A DNA stretch of 64,000 nt, taken from the NCBI GenBank assembly GCA_030267565.1, contig BRXU01000014.1:1524001-1588000 (forward strand), given 5' to 3'. The stretch comes from Pleodorina starrii (lineage: Eukaryota > Chlorophyta > Chlorophyceae > Chlamydomonadales > Volvocaceae). Each line of letters starts with the position of its first letter. Position 1 is the first letter of the stretch. The position numbers and the translations under genes were made by a program. Below the pieces are notes generated by a model, which saw only the letters and a list, made by a program, of their open reading frames with translations, was not told the origin of the DNA and searched no databases. Shown one piece after another: positions 11,194-21,228 of this stretch.

Positions 11194-12120
11194 GCAGGCA
11201 GCAGCAGCCTACGCAAGTCGCGTCTGCCCTCGTCTGCAAGCACCTCGACTGAGCACAGCCGTACGTGGGCGGTCGGTCGAGGCCCTCGCCCCGGCGGACC
11301 TCTTGGCGCGGATGCATGTATTTCCAAACCTCAGCGGCTGCCAGCAGTCATCATCTATCATCAGCAGCAGCAGCAGCAGCGCATGCGTGCGTGCATGAAT
11401 GAAGAGGACGGCGGCGGGACGGAGCTGATGATAATCAGTCTACGGCAATTTTCGGTGGGCTTCACGGCTGGCTGGCTGCTGGCTGGCTGCCAACCCACTG
11501 CGGAGCATCTTCATAGATAGCTGGGCATGCAGCAGGACGTACAGGTAGCGTGGCTGTACGATGCTGTACAGCTGTACGGCAAGGAAGGACTGGGGCTCAG
11601 CGGGGCTTCTGCACATCATACCACGTAGTTGCTTGCCGTCTCGTCATCAATGGTAATGATTGGGTGTGGGGAAAGTCGGTGGTTGATGAGAGCAACCAGC
11701 TGAATGGTTCGTTATACCGCTAGCTTGCTAGTGCTGTTGTGAGTTGGTGTTGGTTGAATGGGGTTGTGTAAGCTTGCTTGCACGAACTTAACACTATTTT
11801 AATAGTGTTATATTGGTCTCACGTCCTGGCGGAGGAACGAGCCAATAAAGTACCTGTTACCTTTCCGTTAGCAGTTGTACTGCGGAATGGTACGCATCTG
11901 GAGTACGCATTAAGGCGTCGCTCTACGTGGAGACGAAAGAGAATTACTCTTCAATGTTCTTACACGGTATCTGTTGATACCACCTACTGTGATATGTATC
12001 TTATCTATAACACGCTATTCGGTAAACAATCTACGCTTCCGCATAATAAGAACCGAACTCTAACCCGATCCTCGGTGAGTTACCTTAGAAAGATCCTGGG
12101 AAGACTAGTAGAGTCTTACA
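11194..12120. other. 3' region of the small-protein gene, then a low-GC block before the retroelement
   Basis: Up to 11771 this looks like a long 3' UTR: rich in TGTACGG words and CTGG runs, ending in TGTAA (11767-11771). From about 11790 to 12120 base composition drops and the text looks unlike the surroundings. A frame is open through this block but resembles nothing I know; it may be the decayed 5' part of the retroelement or another insertion. Confidence 0.4.
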
Positions 12121-15100
12121 GGTTGACTGATGACGGCGGCCGAGGATGCGTCCGGCAAAATTGGCTAGCCGTACCTGTTGCGTCTGTTGGAACATATACG
12201 TTCTACCGGGGACTACCCCAAGCAGTTCGAGGTTTCGGTCGTCACCCCACTCCACAAAAAGGGCGACGTGCTCGACCCGAGCAACTATCGCGGATTGGCT
12301 GTCGGCGGGGCCCTCTCTAAGCTTTACGCATTTTTGTTGGAGCGGCGGTTGAAGGCGTGGGGAGAGGGTTGCGGAGCGCGCAGTCCCTACCAGGGAGGCT
12401 TCCGGTCGAAGCGCGGCACCATCCATAATTTGTTTTTGCTACGGCATCTCACGGATCGCTGTCGCACGGCTCCCCCCAACGCTCTCGGTCAGGGGCTATT
12501 TGTTTGTCAGATCGATTTCGAGAAGGCTTTTGACCGGGTGAATAGGGATTTGTTGTGGGCTCGCCTTGAGGAACGAGGAGTAAATGGCGCTGCCTTGGAT
12601 GCCCTGAAGCGTTGCTATGAGCGGGTGGAACTGCGGGTCAAAGTGAACGGCACCACTGGAGAGGCCTTTTCCTCCTCTCAGGGGGTGAAGCAGGGTTGCC
12701 CGATGAGCCCCACGCTGTTTGGTTTCTTTGTGGAGGGTTTTGCGGATTATGTGGACGCCCTGGATGTCGCGCTCCCGGCTGCCATGGCGGCCACCGAATG
12801 CCCAAGTGTGGAAGGTCGGCGCGTGCCCTTGGCTCTTTACGCGGACGACCTCAGTCTTTTCGCGGGGACAAAACGCCGTTTAATGAGCCTGCTTAGAGCG
12901 TTGCGAGAGTGGTCGGAAACGTTCGGTCTCACCGTCAATGCGAAGAAGTGCGAGCTGTTGTTCTTTTACCCTAACGACCAGGTTAGGAGTCACTTCTATG
13001 CGATCAGCGACTTGGTCACCATGCGCGTAATGGAGGAGGGGCTGCCGGTGGACCGGCCTATCACTTGGAAGTCTCGCGCACGCTATCTCGGGCTGCATTT
13101 CGGTCCTAGCAGTACCTTCGCCTCCTGTACGGATGAGCTCTATGCTGCGGGCCGGCGGGCCATGTTTGCCCTGCTCAGTAAACTGCGGCGGCAGGGGCTT
13201 TTGTTGCCTTCCGTCGGTATGAAATGTTTTAACGCGCAAGTCCGTTCCGTGCTGTCGTACGGATCGCAGCTGTGGGGTGCTGACTTGGTCCTAGCCATGC
13301 TAGAGAGGGGTTTCCCGGCCAATGAAGCTCCACGCTCTTGTTATTTTGAGGCGGCTATACGAGACCGGATGGTCAAGCTCCAGATTTCATTTATGAAGCA
13401 ATTGGTTGGAGCCGCCGTTCCGCCTCTTCAGTTGTTGTTTAGGGAACTTGGTCAGATGCCTTTGCAGTTGCACTGGGCCGAGTCGGTTTTTCGCTTCTGG
13501 AATAGTCTGGTGGAGGTCACTAGCACCGTGTATCACAGTGCTTTTTGGGCGGGGCCCCAGCGCGAAGCGCCCAGGGGGGCCCCGCCCTGTAGGATTGCCC
13601 ATGTCCGTGTGGACTGTGGACTGTGGACTGTGGACTCTGGACTGTAGACTGTGAACTGTGGTGTCCTAACAAAAGTGCAGAATCTCGGCCAACGGAAATA
13701 CTTCATAAGTAAAATATTACATTCTTTATTGCATGGTATCTTTATTATAGAAACCCAACATCGCACGAGTAAAAACCAGTTTGGCAGTCTCCATGGACCG
13801 AGGCCGAGGTCAAACCAACGCCTCTCGGCCTATAATTAATTCCAGAAGATTCATCGTTCCTCAAAGTGGGTTTCTGACATGACGGCGTGAAATGAATCTT
13901 CGTTTCGGCAACCAACTATGTTTGCATTGCGAACATTCTTCCCGCGACCACACCACAGCTCTGCTACCCGGTCCGACCGACTTGACGCACATTTCGATTA
14001 CAAAGGTTGCAAGGAGCAAACCATGAGGGGCAAACTGCTGGTTGTTGGACGCCAAGCCGCAAATGCACGCATTATGCAGCGGTCTTCTGCGGGCCGCCCA
14101 ACAAGTCCAGTCGGCAACCTAGGGGATGGACTTCTACATTCCCTGTCCTAATGTTAAAGCAGTCAAGCCTCCTCTACGGCGAATACCTCAGTAGCGAAGC
14201 CTGTGCACTCTCGTCGGCAACTGCACGTCGTCGCAACCCTCGCAAACAGTTCCGCTGTCCTTCTATTGGCAAGTCAGCCTGCGTGATGTGTAAATGATAC
14301 ACTCTATGTCTACTGTCAAGTAACTTCAGCCAATGCGCTGGCCGGAAGAGTTGCACAGTGCCGAGACGGCGCGCGATGCTAAACATGGGTCGGATTGCTG
14401 AAGCCGCAGGCATTTCAGATATAAAGCTCTGGCTGCCTATCAGCAGGAATGTCGACACTCTCACAGTTGACGCCCTCGCCGCTCGCTTTGGAAATGCCGT
14501 ATTTCGGTCGATGCGCACATGCGCTCATGCACCCGACGGGATGACGCGCTTCGCGCGGCGCCGGCAGGCCTTGCTAACGACTCGGCTAGCAGGCATTTCG
14601 GGAAAAAGCTCTGGCTGTCTATCAGCAGGAATGTCGACTCACTACTTCACGCCCTCGCCACCCTAGCACTCAACTTAACCCGTACGGATTTAGTGGGGCC
14701 CCGCCCTTTTTCCGGCTTCGAGGAAGCCGACACCAACCCCTTGTCGTCACGAGATTCGGTTGGCGTTAGAAACCAATCTGCAGGGTGACGGTTGGGGTTC
14801 CAAGGTCATCAGGGCTCTAAACCTCTTAGGGCATGTCTGGGGCGAGGACGCAGCAGCGGGTAGCATTGATGCTAGGGTTAGGCGGTACGCGGCCAGCAAG
14901 CTTGATGTTGAGGCGCTGATGGACACCCTCAGGGGTCGTGTTAATGACGACTGGAGCAGCGACAGGTTGGCTGTGGACCCGAGCGCTTTCGTTACGGACG
15001 GTAGAAAGCCCGGTGTTAAGATGTGTCGCCACAAACATTGGATGGGGCTGCCGAAGCGTTTTGAGGGTTACATCCCCCTGGCGCACCATCGTTCTTTACT

Positions 15101-15383
15101 TCGTTTTCGTTTGTGTGTTTCTGCTTTGGCGATTAACAGCGAGAGTAGCCGGTCTAGGGAGCTCCGTGTTTGCAAAGCGTGTCGCTCTGACGGTGCGGTC
15201 GAGGATGAGAAGCATTTTCTGTTGGAGTGTTCTGCCCTTGTGTCAGCACGGCAGATGCTTTGGGACTTAGGCGTACCCAATACTGCGAGTGTTCACGATG
15301 TCATGCAAGTCGACGATCAGCGCGGCCTTGCGAAAGCTATCTTTGAGATGTTCAGTCTGCGGCAAGAACGCATTTCATCTTGA
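12121..15383 (+). pseudogene. Non-LTR retrotransposon (LINE) reverse transcriptase, 5'-truncated and interrupted
   Basis: The reading frame is recognisable from about 12127, has an in-frame TAG at 12166-12168, then stays open to 13546. It carries the RT core in order: SVVTPLHKKGD, NYRGLAV, GGFRSKRGT, QIDFEKAFDRVN, GVKQGCPMSPTLF and the catalytic LALYADDLSLF (YADD at 12838-12849), then FGLTVNAKKCELLFF and the thumb region. A 1160-bp insertion (13547-14706) splits it. The C-terminal part resumes at about 14707 and ends at TGA 15383; it contains the knuckle CKAC...HFLLEC (C-x2-C-x12-H-x4-C) typical of L1-like RT tails. The frames on the two sides differ by one base. No endonuclease domain is present upstream, so the copy is truncated. 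With the stop, insertion and frame offset it cannot make the enzyme. Confidence 0.88.
13547..14706. mobile_element. Non-autonomous TIR element nested in the LINE
   Basis: The 1160-bp block starts with GGGCGGGGCCCCA and ends with its exact reverse complement, flanked on both sides by TTTTT (13542-13546 and 14707-14711), a possible 5-base target duplication. A second copy of the inverted end lies at 13576-13587, so the left end can fold on itself. Inside are a degenerate TGGACTG heptamer array (about 13605-13660), AT-rich sequence, and two diverged copies of a segment of about 75 bases (about 14391-14465 and 14585-14660), both containing CTATCAGCAGGAATGTCGAC. There is no transposase, so it would depend on an enzyme made elsewhere. 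The family is not identified. Confidence 0.72.
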
Positions 15384-16303
15384 GAAGTTTGTTTTTGTGC
15401 GATCTCACACAGTTTACGTTCCATTGCACCACTTTCGTTATGAGACGTTTGTGCTGTCATTTTGTTTTTGTTTTTCTTTATCTTTTTCTGCGCGACTGAA
15501 GCGGTTCATGAGCCTCCGGGTTCGTTTGAGCCGTACGAGCTCACTGAAGCTTGTAACATCCATCTGGGCAGGCAAATTTTCGGTGTTATGGACAGGTCTG
15601 AACCTTCATCGCGGCCGGAGGCCGCGAAATTTTTTTTTTGGGGCGGCCGAAAGATACATTTTCCTTAAGGAGTTTGCTCCTCAGGCCGCCAAAATGAAAA
15701 TTAGGATCCACAACGGAAAGTCAAGTATTGAGAGTCGAAATAATGCTCGGATGCATTGTCAGATGTTTGGGGAGTATGGATAGAATTAGACTGTGGTCAA
15801 CGGGGCGGTGTAGAGGCCAATAGAACATTCTCAACTACCACCCAGTCCATGGATTCTAAACATAATTGTACTTGTAAGGAAAATGCCATGAAAAGGGATG
15901 AGACACCTTGAACATCACTTGGAGGACCGTGTTAGATGGATCACGTTACATTACTCCAAAATAATTACCTTACAAGCAGCAAACATGAAAATCACGAAAA
16001 TAAGCTAGCTTTTAGAGGTGCATGTCCAGAAAGATGTCAGGAACGAATACGTGTGTAGATCGACCCGCGGGCCAGACCGGTTCGGCAGGGTGCGGCAGCG
16101 AACGCACGCACGGTGCCCTGCAACCACAATGCCCGACTGCAATGGCATGTAAGACAAGACCGACAACATTCCTTACTGCGATAGGGCCTCCAATATCAGG
16201 AACGGTTCCCTCCCCTCTGGGTTACGTAGCCCCCCCCCTCCGCCCTCATATGGATTCTAACCCAGCAATCCATTCGGGGCTACAGTGTCCCATGCGCCAC
16301 CTT
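15384..16303. other. Retroelement 3' tail and unassigned sequence
   Basis: T-rich sequence follows the RT stop. At 15608-15625 there is a GC palindrome (CGCGGCCGGAGGCCGCG) followed by ten T, and then a hairpin from about 15643 to 15695 (GGCGGCC ... GGCCGCC). TGTAA occurs at 15873-15877. The 3' end of the LINE is not sharply marked. No gene is seen. Confidence 0.45.
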
Positions 16304-17366
16304 TACCGTACCTTTCTATGATAAGAAGGCATGGATCGATGTCGGCGCCGTGGGTAGTGGAGGCAGCGGCGCGACGGAACGAGGCTTGACGTGTGGGAGC
16401 TAGGCTGAGGTTGACGGTTCACACACCCGCCTTTCGTAGGAACGCTGTCTCTGTTTCGCGCGCCGCCCTTACCGTACCTTTCTATGATAAGAAGGCATGG
16501 ATTGATGGCGGCGCCGTGGGTAGTGGAGGCAGCGGCGCGACGGAGCGTGGCTTGACGTGTGGGAGCTAGGCTAAGGCCCAGGAACCCCAGGCAACCCACT
16601 TGACGGTTCACACACCCGCCTTTCGTAGGAACGCTGTCTCTGTTTCGCGCGCCACCTTTACCGTACCTTTCTATGATAAGAAGGCATGGATCGATGTCGG
16701 CGCCGTGGGTAGTGGAGGCAGCGGCGCGACGGAACGAGGCTTGACGTGTGGGAGCTAGGCTGAGGTTGACGGTTCACACACCCGCCTTTCGTAGGAACGC
16801 TGTCTCTGTTTCGCGCGCCGCCCTTACCGTACCTTTCTATGATAAGAAGGCATGGATCGATGGCGGCGCCGTGGGTAGTGGAGGCAGCGGCGCGACGGAG
16901 CGTGGCTTGACGTGTGGGAGCTAGGCTAAGGCCCAGGAACCCCAGGCAACCCACTTGACGGTTCACACACCCGCCTTTCGTAGGAACGCTGTCTCTGTTT
17001 CGCGCGCCACCTTTACCGTACCTTTCTATGATAAGAAGGCATGGATCGATGTCGGCGCCGTGGGTAGTGGAGGCAGCGGCGCGACGGAACGAGGCTTGAC
17101 GTGTGAGAGCTAGGCTGAGGCCCAGGAACCCCAGGCAACCCACTTGACGGTTCACACACCCGCCTTTCGTAGGAACGCTGTCTCTGTTTCGCGCGCCGCC
17201 CTTACCGTACCTTTCTATGATAAGAAGGCATGGATCGATGGCGGCGCCGTGGGTAGTGGAGGCAGCGGCGCGACGGAGCGTGGCTTGACGTGTGGGAGCT
17301 AGGCTAAGGCCCAGGAACCCCAGGCAACCCACTTGACGGTTCACACACCCGCCTTTCGTAGGAACG
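16304..17366. repeat. Tandem array of six units, 166 or 189 bp
   Basis: Units begin at about 16304, 16471, 16660, 16826, 17015 and 17205, each starting ACCGTACCTTTCTATGATAA. They differ mainly by presence or absence of a 22-23-base block (CCAGGAACCCCAGGCAACCC). Short and long units alternate at first (167, 189, 166, 189, 190), so the array seems to have grown as dimers. The minus strand stays open through much of it because 189 is a multiple of three, but the encoded 63-residue repeat resembles no protein I know and the 166-base units shift the frame. Confidence 0.9.
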
Positions 17367-17807
17367 ATCTTTCGGTATGACTCGTATTGGTAAACAAGCA
17401 TGTTATCAGTCCACCAATACATCCTTACCAGTCTGCCAGTATGCCGTTCAAGCAGAGTCATTGAGACGGAGTCAATGGCTACACCAGCATCTGTCACTGA
17501 GGCGTCTACCGAACCAGCCAGCATTCGCAACGCCAATTGCCACAGGAGCAGTAGGGCGTCCTAGCATACAGACACGGGGCTCTACACTCGTCTCATAGTG
17601 AAGGCAAATGGGGCACGGAACACGCACGCACCGCCTGTAGACCTCCGTCACAGACAGCGACCGGTCAAGAAGCGTCTTCCTGCCATGCCCAGAGGTGTGG
17701 GTACCATCGCAGCAAACAACCCGCTAACTTCACGGGAATGAACACTCGCCGGTCCAGGCGGCTGCAGCAGAGGCGACGGCGCACGCTGCTGGAACTGCAG
17801 CTGCGAC
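17367..17807. other. Spacer between two minisatellite arrays
   Basis: About 440 bases of non-repetitive sequence. Short open frames exist on the minus strand, but I recognise none of them. It may be the remnant of the unit in which the flanking arrays arose. Confidence 0.4.
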
Positions 17808-18565
17808 GGCCCCGCACTGCTCGCCGCCTGCGTGTTGCCGAAGGGCCCCGCACCGCTCAATGCCTGCGTGTGGCCCGGAGGGCCCCGCACTGCTCGCTGC
17901 CTGCGTGTTGCCCGAAGGGCCCCGCACCGCTCGCTGCCTGCGTGTGGCCCGAAGGGCCCCGCACTGCTCGCTGCCTGCGTGTTGCCGAAGGGCCCCGCAC
18001 TGCTCGCTGCCTGCGTGTGGCCCGAAGGGCCCCGCACCGCTCGCTGCCTGCGTGTGGCCCGAAGGGCCCCGCACCGCTCGCTGCCTGCGTGTGGCCCGAA
18101 GGGCCCCGCACTGCTCGCTGCCTGCGTGTTGCCGAAGGGCCCCGCACCGCTCGCTGCCTGCGTGTTGCCCGAAGGGCCCCGCACTGCTCGCTGCCTGCGT
18201 GTTGCCGAAGGGCCCCGCACTGCTCGCTGCCTGCGTGTTGCCCGAAGGGCCCCGCACCGCTCGCTGCCTGCGTGTGGCCCGAAGGGCCCCGCACTGCTCG
18301 CTGCCTGCGTGTTGCCGAAGGGCCCCGCACTGCTCGCTGCCTGCGTGTGGCCCGAAGGGCCCCGCACTGCTCGCTGCCTGCGTGTTGCCGAAGGGCCCCG
18401 CACCGCTCGCCGCCTGCGTGTTGCCGAAGGGCCCCGCACTGCTCGCTGCCTGCGTGTGGCCCAAACGGCCCCGCACTGCTCGCTGCCTGCGTGTGGCCCG
18501 AAGGGCCCCGCACTGCTCGCTGCCTGCGTGTGGCCCGAAGGGCCCCGCACTGCTCGCCGCTTGCC
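17808..18565. repeat. Minisatellite with 36/37-bp unit, about 20 copies
   Basis: The unit contains GGGCCCCGCACTGCTCGCTG followed by CCTGCGTGTGGCCCGAA. Variants have ACCGCTCG for ACTGCTCG and GTTGCCGAA or GTTGCCCGAA for GTGGCCCGAA; the GTTGCCGAA form is one base shorter. Because 37 is not a multiple of three and no unit contains a stop, long frames are open on both strands. These are by-products of the repeat. Confidence 0.93.
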
Positions 18566-18821
18566 GCGCCAACACTGCCAACGGAGCACAAGACTGTGTC
18601 CAACTTCTCCATTGGCGCGCCAAAGTCGCAGCATAGTGGCGGTTCTGGGGGACAGGGTAACAAGTAGGGACGGTAAAAGGGTTTTAACTAGTATGCAACC
18701 TGGACGAGAGATGCAACAGCCAGCCCTGACGCTGCCGCCGCCTTCCCCGGCGGAGCTTGCCTCGGCGGCGCCTTCCCCGGCGGCGCTTGCCCGCACCTGG
18801 CCCAGCCCTGGCCCAACCTTG

Positions 18822-19590
18822 GCCCGGTGCTGCCGACACCTGGCCCGGTGCTGCCGGCACCTGGCCCGGTGCTGCCGCCACCTGGCCCGGTGCTGCCGCC
18901 ACCTGGCCCGGTGCTGCCGGCACCTGGCCCAGTGCTGTCGGCACCTGGCTCAACAAGCCGCCACCTGGCCCGGTGCTGCCGCCACCTGGCCGGGTGCTGC
19001 CGGCACTTGGCCCGGTGCTGCCGCCACCTGGCCCAGTGCTGTCGGAACCTGGCTCAACGCTGCCGGCACCTGGCCCGGTGCTGCCGCCACCTGGCCCAGT
19101 GCTGCCGGCACCTGGCCCAACGCTGCCGACACGTGGCCGGGTGCTGCCGGCACCTGGCCCGGTGCTGCCGGCACCTGGCCCAACGCTGCCGACACGTGGC
19201 CGGGTGCTGCCGCCACCTGGCCGGGTGCTGCCGCCACCTGGCTCAACTCTGCCGCCACCTGGCCCGGTGCTGCCGCCACCTGGCCGGGTGCTGCCGGCAC
19301 CTGGCTCAACTCTGCCGGCACCTGGCCCGGTGCTGCCGGCACCTGGCCTAACGCTGCCGGCACCTGGCCCGGTGCTGCCGCCACTTGGCCGGGTGCTGCC
19401 GCCACCTGGCCGGGTGCTGCCGACACGTGGCCGGGTGCTGCCGGCACCTGGCCCAACGCTGCCGCCACCTGGCCCAGTGCTGTCGGCACCTGGCTCAACA
19501 AGCCGCCGCCTGGCCCGGTGCTGCCGCCACCTGGCCGGGTGATGCCGGCACTTGGCCCGGTGCTGCCGCCACCTGGCCCGGTGCTGAGGC
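18822..19590. repeat. Minisatellite with 21-bp unit, about 36 copies
   Basis: The unit is CACCTGGCCCGGTGCTGCC plus GG or GC, with variants CGGGTGCTG, CAACGCTG, CAGTGCTGTCGG and ACGTGG. All units are 21 bases, so every frame encodes a seven-residue repeat and stays open. It starts about 250 bases after the 36/37-bp array ends and shares no unit with it. Confidence 0.93.
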
Positions 19591-21228
19591 GCGCGAGACG
19601 TACTGCGTGACCCGCCCAGTGCGCATTCCAAGACCTGAAGAGCGGCATGGAGGAGAATCCCGGCATCAGAACCCTGTTTCTATAATAAGTCAATGAAATG
19701 TAAAGTATGTTTAACATGCCGGGGCTTTCCATCATGTGTAGCTGCGTCGCGTCTTACGCCAGACGGGATGGCCAGGGGTGCACACTTCGGTAATATACAC
19801 GACTCATTGGAAAGTGTGTGAGTTGCGCTACAATATTTAAGTGCTGATGAGATGTTGCTGAGACACCTGGCGCCGGCAAGTTTCACAACGGCTTGCATCT
19901 TCCCCTTGCAAGCGCTGTTCGCAAGTTGCTCTGAACTGTAAGATATTCAAACGTGCATTAAATCGAGTTTTACCCCAATGAATTGGTGTGAAGTGAAGGA
20001 AGTTGGGCATGAAAATTACTTGGTACGGAAGCATGAAAATAAGAAAATTGTGGTACGGTACGACTGTCCAAGGCATGAAAATTAGACTTGAGCATGGTTT
20101 GCTTCGCGTATATATTTGTGCCCATATGGCCTTTTTCATTATCGTCGACAGGACGGAGTGCGTACCGCTCGCCTTCTCGGCTGTGTGCGTAAGCCACACA
20201 CCTGCATGTAACACGAAACGAGTCAATTACGCAGGGTCGATTCAGACCTACCTCCCTACCATCATCATCAGAGTATATCAGGTGCGGCATGCATGCAGCG
20301 GTAGGTGATCCTCCGACAGATCCACTGCTGTAAAAAACAAACATGTCACTCATTCATAAAACACACATACACACACATGACAGCAACCCACCGAACGTTA
20401 CGTTGTATGTGGCGCACGAGGAACAACAACTAATATACATGCAAAATACCATGCCCTGCCACATTATTGCAACCTCCGCTGCCAGCACCTACTACACCTA
20501 CAGATAGACAATGTAACAACGAAGCTCGTACATATGAGACAACATTTGGCAGCAGTAGTGACCCGCGGGTCGATCGTCCGTAGCCCAGTCGCCACGCACC
20601 GTGCACCCTCCTTACTCGGGTATGCGGCATCAGTAAGCCTTCGGGTTGGCTTACCGTATTAAGTAATTATGTACGCTGTGGTATGACATGAAACATTAAT
20701 GTGCAAGACTTTGTATTATTGATCGGCTCCCGAGCAGAGAGTGCTGCTGCGGCACCTCCGTCCGCCGTCCTGCTGCTGCCCCTAATAACAAACATTCTCT
20801 TCCGCCGTCCTGCGCCGAATGGTACAAACAAACATGACATCTAGTGACGCGAACCGAGCGGTCACGCGCATTATTTCGGTTCCTGCCTGTTGTATTATTG
20901 TATACGGTATGGTCAGCCGTGTGCGCTAGCAGATACCGGTAGGTAGGTAGGTAGCAAGGGCGGGATGGGCCCGTTCATTCGTGGGAGCCGAAGCGACCGC
21001 TGACCCAGCGAGCCATCCACTCAACCTCCCAAGACGACGACAACGCAGCACCCAAAGCCATCTATCTTAGTGGGGCCCGCGCATGCCACCATGGCCACAC
21101 ATGCCGCACCTCGCTCCATGCAACCAAAGTACCCAACCCACCTGCCACGCACCCGCCAGCCAGCAGCCGCCGCGGCAACGAACGCCAACAGGCCAAGGCC
21201 ATGCCTCATGTATGTGTGTCCTGCCTCC
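19591..21228. other. Gene-free AT-richer stretch downstream of MYND1
   Basis: No coding exon recognised on either strand. It contains scattered CATGAAAATTA words (20007-20080), a TGTAA on the plus strand near 19700, a GACCCGCGGGTC palindrome at 20560-20571 and a short GTAG microsatellite near 20940. The last few hundred bases before 21229 are probably the 3' UTR of the MYND gene. Confidence 0.45.

Noticed and set aside
16658..17536. 292-residue minus-strand frame through the 166/189-bp array
   Set aside because: Open because 189 is a multiple of three; broken by the 166-base units; no domain, and no splice sites consistent with a gene.
16304..18565. CRISPR-like spaced repeats
   Set aside because: Repeats are directly tandem without unique spacers, in a eukaryotic genome.
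17832..19610. 592-residue open frame across two minisatellites (and a 382-residue one on the other strand)
   Set aside because: Both consist of repeat translation in arbitrary phase; the unit of 36/37 bases shifts frame, and no stop codon occurs in any phase, so openness means nothing.
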